The position numbers were made by a program, and so were the translations under genes. 64,000 nucleotides of DNA from Rhodeus uyekii (Eukaryota > Chordata > Actinopteri > Cypriniformes > Acheilognathidae). Under the pieces are notes generated by a model that saw nothing but the letters and a program-made list of their open reading frames with translations, searched no databases and was not told the DNA's origin. Of this stretch, positions 1 through 11,358 are shown in pieces (the stretch's first letter is position 1; each line of letters opens with the position of its first letter). The DNA is taken from the NCBI GenBank assembly GCA_037043235.1, contig JAWRVZ010000038.1, positions 2,621,501 through 2,685,500 on the forward strand, read 5' to 3'.

Positions 1-430
1 GAAATTAATAGCTTTTCTTTTTCTGACTTCAAAGTGTGGGACCAGATTTCTTCACAGATAAACTTCAAAGCCGGTTCAAGATTATTTTAAACTTCAAATG
101 AACGTTTTACCCATCAATATTAAAGGTTTTAAAGTCACTAAAAATCTGTAGCTAATCTCCAGGCTGTGTGACCCCACATTTCGTAATACAAAATGTAAGA
201 TCAAAATATAGTTAATAACATCAAATGAGTGCAAGTGCCCGCTTAAACAGACACAAGATTTATTCCATCTTAACATCATCAAACACCAGCATTTACCATT
301 TTTTGAGAAACCACCTCATTCCCCTCAAGTCAGTGGAAATCACCAGCAGAAAAAATATTACTTTTCTTAATTTTTTTTTACAGTAAATATTTATTTTTCT
401 GAAAAACGTGACAAAACATACATACACATA
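1..430. other. AT-rich sequence, no gene seen
   Basis: Ordinary AT-rich sequence with short A and T runs. Open frames here are short and show no codon pattern, motif or splice context. I see no feature in it. Confidence 0.5.
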
Positions 431-912
431 CACGGATGAGCCAAAACATTTTGACCACCCACCTAATATGGTGTTGGTCCTCCATGTGCTGCCAAAACAG
501 CGCTGATGCACCAAGGCATGGACTCTAAAATAACACAGAAGGTGTCCCGTGGTATCTGGCACCAACACGTTAACAACAAATCCTTTTATACAGACAGGAT
601 AGCCTTATCCTCATACATGGATGAGCCTTGGCTGCCCTACACCCTGTCACCAGTTTTTGGTTTGTCCTTCCCTGACCACTGTTGGTAAATTCTCACCACT
701 GCTGACCGGAAACAACACACTGGCCTTGGTGTTTCAGAGATACTTGGACCCAGTCGCCCTCCCATTATAATATTTCGCCCATTTCTCCTGCACCCACCAT
801 GTTAATTACAAGAACAGATCGTTTGCCTTCTATCTAACCTACCCAGACCTTAACATTTAGTCGTATTAATAGATGATAATCAAGCTGGTCATAATGTTTT
901 GGCTCATTAGGG
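431..912 (-). mobile_element. Internally deleted Tc1-like transposon
   Basis: The ends are inverted: ATGAGCCAAAACATTTTGAC near 436 and the reverse of a near-identical string ending in TTTTGGCTCATT near 907. A TA precedes the left end. Inside are decayed pieces of a fish Tc1 family in reverse orientation. Around 465-590 is the terminal-proximal piece (mentions of 'TTGGTCCTCCATGTGCTGCC'), and around 620-760 is the part that would encode the N-terminal helix-turn-helix of the transposase. The catalytic middle of a normal ~1.6-kb element is missing, so this 0.48-kb copy is non-autonomous. The right terminus has drifted, so that edge is good to a few bases only. The family assignment rests on my recognition of the sequence; the inverted ends are directly visible. 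Confidence 0.8.
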
Positions 913-1094
913 TTTATATACACTCTCTTAAATTAACAATTTACTTGCAGCAAACATGCACAATATATTAAGACTTATGTTTTTACACATTGTCAAATTA
1001 TTTTTGTTTTATTTTAAGCTTAATCTAACATGGTTGTGTTATTTTGTTGAGGCTTATGCTATGAACAAACAAAACTTGCATATCTATATTGTTG

Positions 1095-1480
1095 TAACAC
1101 TTGGTCCTGTCTGTCAGGTCTTCTTTGTCACTTCCTGTCGTGTCATTGTTTCACTTCCTGCAGCTGTCGTGTGAGCACTTACTCGTTGAATCTTCCCAGG
1201 TGTTCCTCATTCCCTTTAGCATAAAACCCACTTGTGTTTCCCTTGTCTTTGTTGGTTGTTGAAGTAAGTTGACATTGTCATGTTGTGTGTGGATGTCCTG
1301 ACTGTCTTCCTAGTTCTCCTGAGTTTTGTTTTAGCTCAGTTAATGCACATGTGTGCTGCTTTGATTTTGTATTTAAAGTCTTTTGTTTGAGTGTTTTATT
1401 AAAATGATTTTGAGTTTAAACCCTGCTCTCCTCGTCGTGACTCTCCGTATCGCGCACATTCTGTTCCTCGCGTTGTAATA
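1095..1480 (+). mobile_element. Possible solo LTR remnant
   Basis: The stretch has the organisation of a fish retrotransposon LTR read on the plus strand. A pyrimidine-rich start is followed by a TTTATTAAAATG poly-A-signal-like segment near 1396. It ends in CTGCTCTCCTCGTCGTGACT near 1422, which resembles the 3' end of several teleost Gypsy-type LTRs. I could not find a target duplication, a primer-binding site or any gag/pol sequence beside it, so a solo LTR or a fragment is the likeliest reading. It could also be a non-LTR tail. Confidence 0.35.
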
Positions 1481-1857
1481 ATTATTTAGAAAGGTTTCGA
1501 TATTTTTACTGGAAAACAAGACAGAAATACTGGATCAGAATTTCATCTTCACTGCGCTCCAAGACAGAGACCATGTCAAGCCAAAATCAATTCACTTTAA
1601 TGGGGGGAAAACTGGCATCACTGTTACAAAACATATTTAAAATGGGATGAACAGGAAGAGTCATAAAGACAGCAGCTTGCAAGAAGGCGGCAGTGTGGTT
1701 GGAGAGGTCAGTGAAGCGTAGAGCATCTCTGTCTATTTTTTTTCTCCTCACTGGGATTGATTCACTAAAAAGGCTATAAATGGGATATAAATATTTAAAA
1801 AGGTGCAAATGATTACTCCAAACAAAATATTTAGCTTTTGGGAAGTTGCTGAGTAAA

Positions 1858-1888
<31 letters not shown>

Positions 1889-3171
1889 ATGCTGCAAATG
1901 TTCATGCTGTTAGACTAGTTCTACGCTCCCTGTCTCTTCCACATTCATCTCGTTGATGTGAACTACTTAATTTGGGTGACAAAGCAGAACTAAGAAGAAC
2001 TCGCCTCTATTCCAAGTAAGAAAGAAGGAGCCTGGGGCACCGGGGCAAATTAAATGAGATAATTCGTTTGGAAGGACGACAATAAGAATATGGATGGGTA
2101 CGCAGTGGTATATATCTACCCCTTTTTGCTTCTTTGTTTTATAAAGCATTTTTTATGAAAGCTTCACCATCAACAGTTGCAGTTTTCTCTAACAGCTACT
2201 GAAGTTTCTTATCACACTACATTCACATCCCTTTTATGATGTCACATCTTATTCCTTGTCACAACACTCCCACAGAGACCCAGAGATCACAGTTTTGCTT
2301 ACAGGTTGCTGTCAATAAATTTTCGGATTGATGTTACTTTTTTTATTTGGAGTTCATTTTATTAGTCAGAAATCTATCTATTTTTTAGACAGTCAGTTGT
2401 TTTCCAGAGAGGCAAATTTGAGGCATCACATTCTGTGACACTAAAAAACAAGCACATGCTGTCTGTCAGCTCAACTGGATCTGTCACTCTGATGTGTCAC
2501 AATCAACCTTAACCTCTGACTGAGCCGTAGCACTGTTTGGATTCAGACAGCCTATCACATACTTTCATTCTGTCTGTCACAGGAGAGATGGATGACATCA
2601 ATGACAAGTCACTGATCTGTGCCGACCCCAAGGAACATTCTTCCTCTGTCTGTGTGTGTGCGTGCGTGCGTGTGTATTTCAAGTGCAAAATCAAGTTGCT
2701 AGCCTTTTCATTCCCCAAGGACCAGATTTGTGTGTATATGTATGGTAGTGTGAGAGACACCCTACTATTCTAAATCGTGTCACAGATGGAGAATTCAATT
2801 ATGTTCTGTCTTTTCCCCATATCAAATGCTTTTCATTGCCATAAGTGTGAACAGATGTCTATCTGTCTGTCTGTAGTTAGTTTGTTGGTTCATTCCATCG
2901 TGCTTTATTTCATCATTCTTTAGTAAGTTCTGTCTATCTCTGTTGAAAAAGAAAAGAAAAGTATTTGATTGTCGGTCTGTCTGTCTTTTGCAAGTGTAGT
3001 TCTAGCTCTAAATTTTGATTTAATTACACAACATTTTAAAACAATCACCTACAGTGATTAGAAAAAGAGTAAAACAGTAAATGTACTGAATTTGACTTTG
3101 GTATTACCATTATATAATTCTGTACAATGGTGAGAACAGAGAACACTGCCATTGTAAGTTTGCATGTGTGT

Positions 3172-3173
<2 letters not shown>
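1481..3173. other. Unannotated sequence with short GT runs
   Basis: No coding signal is convincing. It holds a (GT)n run at about 1861-1887 and a mixed TGTGCG run at about 2649-2672, plus short TCTG repeats near 2860-2875. Otherwise it looks like unique non-coding DNA. Confidence 0.5.

Positions 3174-3219
<46 letters not shown>
3174..3219. repeat. (AT)n microsatellite
   Basis: About 23 uninterrupted AT units, directly visible. Confidence 0.95.
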
Positions 3220-3220
<1 letters not shown>

Positions 3221-4304
3221 CCCCTGAAATCACATGGCTATGCCCCACTGCCCTCTCCATCAGCCAACTGATGCAAAAAAAGTAATTCAAGAGTCATTTA
3301 AACCATCACACTCCAATGCCAAGAGTCACTCAAGAGTCATTCAGAAACAACTCACACTAAATGAATCTGCTCTCTAATGCAAAGGATAATTCACGAGTCA
3401 ACTAATTCAACATATCAGTGAATCTCAAAAACATGTTAAAGAGTCATTGCATTCAGTTAACTTAGAAGTACTTTTTTGAAAACCCAGGGCCATCAATGAT
3501 TTTTCTGTATTAGTAACTGTATTAATTTGTAATGTATAAATAGTTGACCTATTCTTTTAATTGAATCAATTTTTTAGATTCCGTCTCATACCTTATATTC
3601 ACAGAGTTATTTGTACATTTACTGATACATTGTATTTGCAATTGTTTTATATTTTGAAAAAAATTGTGAATGGTGATTTCCTATGATAGCATCATGTACA
3701 ATACAAAAATATAATGCTCCAGTTTCTTGGGTTTCTACAGTAGATGGTTAAAGTAATTTGGTCCATGTAGTTTTTTATCCGGTTTTATTTGATCTAGACT
3801 GAATCAAGAGAAAGACTTAAAGGGAATGCTCCAGGTAATAGTCAGATTAGGTTGCTTCCTCTCCCAGATGTGCTGTGGATGGTGAAAGATCCTTTTAAAG
3901 GATATTGTTTACACTGTTTTAAATGTATTCTCCCTCTGCGGTTTGCCAGGATGGATGGCCAGCAATACCGGTAGAGAGACACTTGAAGGCGTAAAAGAGA
4001 GGAGCTGTTCATCTATCTTTCAACTGCTCTTTGTGTCGTGTGGTGTGTCTGTGTGAGGTTGTTATGAGCAGAAGGGAGGGCCCCTTCAGTAGAGGGAGGG
4101 AAAGAGAAAGAACAAGTGTATGAGTCTGCGCTTTTTATATAATTCATGTCTATAAATCAAACCAACAACTTTAAAAACAGTACTTTGCATAATTGAAAAA
4201 AGCTAGTTTTAGTATTTTTGCATTTGTGACTTTAGTTTTTCGACCGTTAGGGCTGAGAACCCAATGTGTTGAGGTTTTACTCTGTAACTCCCATTATTCT
4301 CAAT
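3220..4304. other. Non-coding sequence, no clear feature
   Basis: Between 3270 and 3450 the words GAGTCATTCA and AAGAGTCA recur several times in a loose, degenerate array. The rest appears unique. Frames are short and no motif is recognisable. Confidence 0.4.
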
Positions 4305-5188
4305 TAGGGATGAGCGAGTACAACGTTATCTGTATCTGTATCTGTTAACCATATGAATTAGCTGTATCTGTATGTGTCTGTACTCGGACTGGGCGGGGCG
4401 GGGCCTAACCCGGAAGTGGGTGGGATTTAATCCGGAAGTGGTCGGTTGTCTTGAAATGAAAGACATGTCATGGCTTTAACTGGTATGTTATATTTAATCA
4501 TGCAGTTGATATTGATTGATCAGAAATTTTTATATTTATTGCTGATTAGAAAACTATTTACATGACAGCATCAGCATTGAGCTTCAGATCAATGGTTTTG
4601 ATCATGATAACAAACAAACTATATAGTAGCTAATTAATTTGTAATATTATAGTTTTATACCACTAATTCTTTTATTTTTTATGAAATACAGCAATAAAGT
4701 GTCAGACACTCAGTGCGTGAAGTAAAAAACTGGTTAGAGCCAGCAGATGGTTAGAAAAAAAAATCTCCGACAGGCAGAGACAAAACGCTAGTCGTATTCT
4801 ACCAAGCATAAAACCCCACGTTTACCAGAACTCTACTGGTTAATAAGTACTACAAACAAACCGAAATAAAAAACAAACCTGAAGATGAAGAAACCCTAAA
4901 TGTTAACGGAAAAGACCCGCGATCCAGAGGGAGAGAAAGAGAGCTGTTCTCTTCTCAGTGTTCTGCGTGTGAATGAGCAGGGCGGGACACAGCAAATCTG
5001 TGTGTGTAGGGGAGGGGTGCTGTGACTAGCCTATCACAGAACGCAGACACAGTCAGCTATCCAATGAGAATTTTTATTCCATCCGAGCACAGATATTGAC
5101 TCGTATTACTCGTATAATACTCGTACTCGGCAAAAGTGCTTTATCTGTACCGAATACTCATTTCAGCCGAGTATCCGGCTCAACTCTA
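4305..5188. mobile_element. hAT-type non-autonomous DNA transposon
   Basis: The left end reads TAGGGATGAGCGAGTAC and the right end is the inverse of TAGAGTTGAGCCGGATAC, an imperfect terminal inverted repeat. The flanks are TTCTCAAT (4297-4304) and TTCTCAGT (5189-5196), an 8-bp target duplication with one mismatch. The left copy fits the hAT preference nTnnnnAn. Subterminal repeats are also visible: CTGTATCTGTATCTG on the left and ACTCGTATTACTCGTATAAT on the right. No transposase frame is present, so mobility would need a transposase supplied in trans. A GC-rich patch (GGGCGGGGCGGGGCC, 4391-4405) lies inside. Classification as hAT follows from the 8-bp duplication and is well supported; the family name is unknown to me. 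Confidence 0.8.
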
Positions 5189-5524
5189 TTCTCAGTGTTA
5201 ACTATCATTAAACTGTCTTAAGTGTAAAATGGGAAAAAAAACAAGCATTATTTAATTATTGACAGTATCTTAAAAGTTTTATTTATGAACAACTTATTGA
5301 AATTAGTGTATTAATTTGTGTACTCATTCATTTGTTTAATTGGTTTGTAAAAACAAAATATAAGGTTTTATTTTACATTAAAAATTTTGTTTTAGATGCT
5401 GTCAATATGACCTTTTTGACATTTTAGTGTACAACCAAACTGTAGGCTACATGTAAAGGTTGCATACAAATACTAATGAGATCTGGCTGCAGATGCATGT
5501 TCTTGACAGGATTTGCCCAGAGAT

Positions 5525-5525
<1 letters not shown>
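5189..5525. other. AT-rich spacer, nothing seen
   Basis: AT-rich sequence between the hAT element and the GT microsatellite. No feature is recognisable. Confidence 0.5.

Positions 5526-5603
<78 letters not shown>
5526..5603. repeat. (GT)39 microsatellite
   Basis: About 39 perfect GT units. It directly abuts the motif GGTTTTTGTGGTTTATAAGG, the left inverted motif of the composite block described next. Cysteine/valine or threonine/histidine frames across it are artefacts. Confidence 0.97.
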
Positions 5604-5604
<1 letters not shown>

Positions 5605-6094
5605 GGTTTTTGTGGTTTATAAGGACATTTCATATGAATACACGCAACACTATGAGGACATTTTGAATTATGAGGACAGGGCCGGTGTCCTCATAATTCG
5701 GACAATGTAAACGTGTTTCTGAGCATTGGGAGAGCTGGAAAACAAAATTTCTGCTCAAGTCCTTATAGTACACAAAAACCTGATTTTGTGTAAAATTTGT
5801 GTATGAGACAGTGCCCCTGTAGCCGGGTCCCGGTAATGCACCGTCTCATGCATATGCACACATGTGTCTGAATCGCAGCTTTTGATTGGCTGATCGCCTG
5901 ATGTCCTCATAATTACGGTTTTTGTCAAACCAGTGTAAAGGGGAAAAAATGACATGTCTTGCAAAATAACAACAAAAACATTAAAAAGGCTTAAGTAATT
6001 AAATAAAACAAAAAGGAATAATGATAATATCACCCATATTTTGATGACCCTGTTCTCCGACCTGAGATGCACGTGCTCTGTTGCTGAGACTGAC

Positions 6095-6106
6095 TGCGCA
6101 TGCGCA
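6095..6106. promoter_or_regulatory. NRF1-type palindromic site
   Basis: TGCGCATGCGCA is an exact match to the NRF1 consensus (YGCGCAYGCGCR). It sits 12 bases before the ATG of the exon-like segment at 6119, a typical core-promoter position for TATA-less vertebrate genes. The surrounding 60 bases are relatively GC-rich for this AT-rich region. A chance match is possible but uncommon. Confidence 0.5.
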
Positions 6107-6118
6107 GAAATCACCGAC

Positions 6119-6800
6119 ATGAAGAGCGATCAGGTAAGAATAATGATAAATAAACCGTTTTATGTGTAATTAAGTCAAGTTTTCTGTTTATATAGTTTGT
6201 AGTTCGAATTATTCTACAGCTAATTTGACGATTGTGAAATTAAATAGCACTAGACTACATGTATATTACATTTCCTCATAACAACGCGTGAGGAATTAAT
6301 TTATTATTAATTAATTTGTTCATTTATAATGTAAATAATGTAATATCTGTATGATGCTACTCACTACAAGTCAGACAAATAAAGCTAATAGCTGGTAGTG
6401 CACTTATTTTGGGTAATGGCTGAATACGTCATTGTTTAATTGAGATAATTACTTTTAATGCTGTTTTTAGTTGGTAATGTTGATGTAAGTGTATGTAAGT
6501 CCGTATAAAACAGTCACAGTGTGCTTGAGAAAGAGAGAAAAAAAATCTCTATATTGTTTTACAGTTTCACTTCCTAGCATGTAAATTAAAATAATCAGTA
6601 ATGTTCCAAATATTTTAACCCTCTATAACAAATAAATGTGTAAAGCATTTGATTAGGCCAGTGATCTGTAAAAGTGATTTAAAACATTAATCTACACTGG
6701 GATTTGCAGGGGATGATGACCGCAACAAGATCCCAGAGGACCAAACTAAATCCAAAAGATGAAGATGGATTTGAAGTAAAATACATAAATTCATTTAAAG
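6119..6800 (+). CDS. Candidate first two exons of a split gene, possibly SET-domain KMT5A-like
   Basis: An ATG at 6119 opens five codons (M-K-S-D-Q) ending at 6133 before a strong donor, CAG|GTAAGA. After a 576-bp gap, TTTGCAG|GGG provides an acceptor at 6709, and the frame continues unbroken through 91 bases to AAAG|GTGAGT at 6800. The joined frame is 35 codons plus one base. Its second half is charged and ends DEDGFEVKYINSFK. That segment reminds me of the stretch just before the KGRGVF start of the SET domain in fish KMT5A-like (H4K20 methyltransferase-type) proteins, and the phase would let the next codon be glycine. An NRF1-type site lies just upstream. No SET core, catalytic motif or further exon was found; a Tc1 insertion lies 120 bp downstream. 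I see the frame and splice signals directly, while the protein relationship is from memory and uncertain. It may be a truncated or captured gene piece inside a mobile element, or chance. Confidence 0.35.
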
Positions 6801-6923
6801 GTGAGTAACATACAGCTGTGTTTAAGTATTTTTTTTAATGTTTTCCCTGGCTAATCTGTTCACAGTTGGACAATTCCTATTGTAACTCATATAAATTGCA
6901 TTGTATACTGTAACCTATTTATA

Positions 6924-8417
6924 CAGTGAGGAAAATAAGTATTTGAACACCCTGCTATTTTGCAAGTTCTCCCTCTTAGAAATCATGAAGGGTTCTGAAA
7001 TTGTCATCGTAGGTGCATGTCCACTGTGAGAGACATAATCTAAAAAGAAAAATCCAGAAATCACAATGTATTATTTTTTTTAAACTATTTACTTGTATGA
7101 TACAGCTGCAAATAAGTATTTGAAAATCTGAGAAAATCTATGTTAATATTTGGTACAGTAGCCTTTGTTTGCAATTACAGAGGTCAAAAGTTTCCTGTAG
7201 TTTTTCGCCAGGTCTGCACACACTGCAGGAGGGATTTTGGGCCACTCCTGCACACAGATCTTCTCTAGATCAGTCAGGTTTCTGGCCTGTCGCTGTGAAA
7301 CACAGAGTTTGAGCTCCATCCAAAGATTCTCTATTGAGTTTAGGTCTGGAGACTGGCTAGGCCACGACAGAACCGTGATATGCTTCTTACAGAGCCACTC
7401 CTGGGTTATCCTGGCTGTGTGCTTCGGGTCATTGTCATGTTGGAAGACTCAGACTTGACCCATCTTCAATGCTCTAACTGAGGGAAGGAGGTTGTTCCCC
7501 AATACATGGCCATGGTCATCCTCTCCTTAATACAATGCAGTCGCCCTGTCCCATGTGCAGAAAAACACCCCAAAGCATGATGCAACCACCCCCATGCTTC
7601 ACAGTAGGGATGTGTTCTTGGGATGGTACTCATCATTCTTCTTCCTCCAAACACGTTTAGTGGAATTATGACCAAAATGTTATATTTTGGTCTCATCTGA
7701 CCACATGACTTTCTCCCATGACTATTCTGGATCATCCAAATGGTCATTGGCAAACTTAAGACGGGCCTGGACATGTGCTGGTTTAAGCAGAGGAACCTTC
7801 CGTGCCATGCATGAGTTCATACCATGACGTCTTGGTGCATTACCAACAGTAACCTTAGAAACGGTGGTCCCAGCTCTTTTCAGGTCATTGACCTGCTCCT
7901 CTGGGTTGATTTTTCACCTTTCTTAGGATCATTGAGACCCCACGAGATGAAATCTTGCATGGAGCCCCAGTTCGAGGGTGATTGACAGTCATGTTTAGCT
8001 TCTTCCATTTTCTAATGATTGCTCCAACAGTTTTTTCACCAAGCTGCTTGGCAATTTCCCCGTAGCCCTTTCCAGCCATGTGGAGGTGTACAATTTTTTT
8101 CTCAAGTGTCTTTGGAAAGCTCTTTGGTCTTGGCCATGTTAGTAGTTGGATTCTTACTGATTGTATGGGATGGACAGGTGTCTTTATGCAGCTAACGACC
8201 TCAAACAGGTGCATCTAATATAGGATAATACATGGAGTGGAGGTGGACAATTTAAAGGCAAACTAACAGTTTAGGGTTAATGAGTTTTATGGATTTTTTT
8301 TATAGATTATGTCTCTCACAGTGGACATGCACCTACAATGACAATTTCAAAACCCTTCATGATTTGTGGGAGAACTTGCAAAATATCAGGGTGTTCAAAT
8401 ACTTATTTTCCTCACTG
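6924..8417 (-). mobile_element. Tc1-like transposon, both ends present, transposase broken
   Basis: The element begins CAGTGAGGAAAATAAGTATT and ends with its inverse, flanked by TA at 6922-6923 and 8418-8419. The inverted arms extend for about 140 bp each (to ~7065 and from ~8275). The 1494-bp length is near normal for Tc1. On the minus strand, 8214-7885 encodes the paired-like helix-turn-helix part (IAKQLGEKTVGAIIRKW). 7697-7695 is the first catalytic Asp (SDETKI). 7436-7434 is the second (HDNDPKH) and 7331-7329 the Glu (DLNSIENLW), giving 34 residues between the last two, so DD34E. These parts lie in different frames and the frame from 7774 downwards runs off the true one, so no intact enzyme can be made. 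It inserted 120 bp after the exon-like segment ending at 6800. Confidence 0.93.
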
Positions 8418-8542
8418 TACTTATCTAATCACACATTTTAATGTTGAGTATGTGATCTTTGCGGAGAAATTAAAGTACTTCATTTTGAATCCAATTTGAC
8501 ACAAAACAGTGCAATGGTTTGGTCAGCTGTGCAGAAAGAGAT

Positions 8543-9354
8543 CCTCAGCTGAGACTTGATGAGAATACTCAACAGCTCATTTATTTACCGTTACATTTTT
8601 CCAAGATGATGCAGAATCTTTTTTTATGTATATACAGAAATGTAAAGTTGTGTTTTGCGTATGTTTAAAAAAATGAATGTTCAATAAGTAAACTCCTTTC
8701 TCTCTCCCGCAAGATCTCAAATACTGATCAACAGTTGACGCTTCATGAGAGCATTAAACAGGTAATGTATTTACCTTTGGAAAATTTTGGCATAGGCCTG
8801 AGCATTTATTTCTAATATGTTGTTTAATTGACAAATTTTTAAATCAAATCAGACTTAAAATACTACAATACTACAGACTTTTAGTTGTGTGGCTGACATT
8901 CAGTGCTAATCTAATACAGTATTAGATTTTTCTTTAATAGCATTTAAAGAATTAAGAAATCTTTTACAGATATAAGAAAAATAATAAAAAAGTGCAGAAG
9001 AATGTGAGAATAAAAGGAAAAAAAGGAGAAAGAAATTGATAGGCAAATTCAGTGTAGATAGCACAGATCGGCAATAGATCATATGTACTGCTGTATGAGA
9101 AACATGAGAGCCCATTACAGAACATATTAGAAATAAACGCTCATGCCAAATTTTTCAAAAGCTAAATAAATGACCTGTTTAATGCTCTCAAAAAGTGTCA
9201 GAGAGAGAGAGAAAGAAGCTTACTTATTGAACAGTAATTTTACTTTTCTGTAAAATACAATATATGCAGCTCATGGAGATTCTGCATCATCTTGACAAAA
9301 CGTAACAGGTAAATTAATGACCTGTTGATCATTATCATCAAGTCTCAGCTGAGG
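8543..9354. repeat. Long imperfect inverted repeat (foldback)
   Basis: The arm at 8543-8821 reappears inverted at 9120-9354. Matching words include CTCAGCTGAGACTTGATGA, GATGATGCAGAATCT, GTTCAATAAGTAA, GAGAGCATTAAACAGGT and TTTATTTCTAATATGTT. The left arm has an extra ~40 bases around 8715-8745. The ~300-bp centre is AT-rich. The left arm also contains an exon-like unit, 8716-8761, between CGCAAG and GTAATG; in the phase of the exon pair at 6119-6800 it meets a TGA early, so I do not join it. The structure could be a MITE or a foldback within the larger block. Confidence 0.85.
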
Positions 9355-9433
9355 GCCAGTCTTGGTTGAAATCTTAAGGGGATAGATATTATAAATAAAT
9401 ACTTTTGCATAACGGGTGTTGACTATTGTATTT

Positions 9434-10313
9434 AAGTATCACTGAACTTCTGCCCATCCCCCACAATATGACACCAGGAGTAATTATGAGGACATCTTAC
9501 ACAACCCATGACTCCATCTGACTGTCCTGTATTAGATTAACACTGAACGCCTGCCCATCCCCCACAATATGACACCAGGAGTAATTATGAGGACATTTTA
9601 CACAACCCATGACTCCATCTGACTGCTGTATAAGATTAACACTGAACTTCTGCCCATCCCCCACAATATGACACCAGGAGTAATTATGAGGACATTTTAC
9701 ACAACCCATGACTCCATCTGACTGCTGTATAAGATTAACACTGAACTTCTGCCCATCCCCCACAATATGACACCAGGAGTAATTATGAGGACATTTTACA
9801 CAACCCATGACTCCATCTGACTGCTGTATAAGATTAACACTGAACTTCTGCCCATCCCCCACAATATGACACCAGGAGTAATTATGAGGACATTTTACAC
9901 AACCCATGACTCCATCTGACTGCTGTATTAGATTAACACTGAACTTCTGCCCATCCCCCACAATATGACACCAGGAGTAATTATGAGGACATTTTACACA
10001 ACCCATGACTCCATCTGACTGCTGTATTAGATTAACACTGAACTTCTGCCCATCCCCCACAATATGACACCAGGAGTAATTATGAGGACATTTTACACAA
10101 CCCATGACTCCATCTGACTGCTGTATTAGATTAACACTGAACTTCTGCCCATCCCCCACAATATGACACCAGGAGTAATTATGAGGACATTTTACACAAC
10201 CCATGACTCCATCTGACTGCTGTATAAGATTAACACTGAACGTCTGCCCATCCCCCACAATATGACACCAGGAGTAATTATGAGGACATCTTACACAACC
10301 CATGACTCCATCT
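9434..10313. repeat. 99-bp minisatellite, nine copies
   Basis: Nine copies of a 99-bp unit, with the word GCCCATCC at 9452, 9553, 9652, 9751, 9850, 9949, 10048, 10147 and 10246. Spacing is 99 throughout except 101 between the first two. Inner copies are almost identical; the outermost ones share variants (ACATCTTAC; GAACGCCTG or GAACGTCTG), a pattern expected from homogenisation by unequal exchange. Inner copies also split into two blocks by CTGTATAAG versus CTGTATTAG. Every unit contains TAATTATGAGGACAT, the motif that recurs near the edges of the surrounding block. Because 99 is divisible by three, a 268-codon repetitive minus-strand frame (10303-9497) appears; I regard it as an artefact. 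Confidence 0.97.
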
Positions 10314-10319
10314 TAATCA

Positions 10320-11240
10320 CAATAAACAACCTTAGGTTTATTATATCTTCTGTCTAGTTTGCTCCTGCTTTTGGCATAAACCTGCTATGATAAACACGTT
10401 TCCTGAAACTACAGTTAGATCTACCTGAAAAACATGAAGGACTCTTTATTTATTTTATCTTTATTCTATTGTTTTTATTACTTCTGCTTATGTTTAAATA
10501 TGTAATATTTTATGTATTTTTGCACTACAAAATTAAACGTATTTAAACTAGAATCCATGGCTATGTTCTACATTAAATTTTATGATTTTAACAAAACCTT
10601 AGATACTTATTATCATTACCAAGATAATCAACCTCATTTCCAAAACCTATATATCATTACCAAAACAGTTCTATAAATGTTAATTTAATTAAAAGAAAAA
10701 TTGTAGTTTACTTTTCAACACTTGTACAGACTCTACACATTATGTTCCTTCAGATTTGTCACATAATTAAAAAAATGGTCAGGTTTCATTTAAATATTCT
10801 AAAAAAATAGGTTGTAAATTGTGGAAGGTGTTGTGGTGATGCGAAAAAGCATTCAAAATAAAAATCCTGTTAATTTAAAAATAAACATTTCAGAATTTCA
10901 AATTACTGTGCATGATTCTTAATAATCCAATTTTAAAAATGTTAAAATGTATTAGCTTTTCTAACAACATTGACGTTTTCAGGCTGTTGCAGTAATGAGA
11001 ATTTTTAGGACTTGTTTTGGAAATTATGTTAAAAAATGTCTTAAACTGTAAGTGAATGTTTTTAAAATAATGTGCACAAATAATTTAGACTTTGGTTCAA
11101 ATGTCTGAAATAATTTTTTGTTAATTCAAGCATTTTTTAAATTTTCATGTTTGACATGTTTTCATGAGAATCACCCATATATATATATATATTACACACA
11201 CACTGTAAGTCAATGGCTACTGTCAAATGTTTGGATACTT
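10320..11240. other. AT-rich interior of the composite block
   Basis: Very AT-rich with no recognisable motif or codon pattern, apart from a short AT run at 11177-11192 and an ACAC run just after it. Nothing else is seen. Confidence 0.5.
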
Positions 11241-11244
11241 ATAT

Positions 11245-11358
11245 TATTCAGAATATCATCTTTTGTGTTGAACAGATGCAAGAGAATCATACAGGTTTGG
11301 AACAACATAACGGTGAGGAAATTTGACAATTTTCATTTTTGGGTGAACTATCCCTTTT
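11245..11358 (-). mobile_element. Half of a palindromic fish MITE
   Basis: The segment runs from ATCATCTTTTGTGTTGAACA through ACAGGTTTGGAACAACAT to CATTTTTGGGTGAACTATCC. This is one arm of the very common teleost palindromic MITE whose other end reads GGATAGTTCACCCAAAAATG. The partner arm is not present here, so it is a half element. A second, fuller copy lies at 42835-43060. Confidence 0.75.

Noticed and set aside
8716..8761. A third exon continuing the candidate gene at 6119-6800
   Set aside because: Splice-like borders exist, but in the required phase it meets a TGA after four codons and it lies inside a foldback arm.
9497..10303. A 268-codon repetitive frame on the minus strand
   Set aside because: It exists because the 99-bp minisatellite unit is divisible by three and lacks a stop in that frame; there is no start context, promoter or flanking coding sequence.
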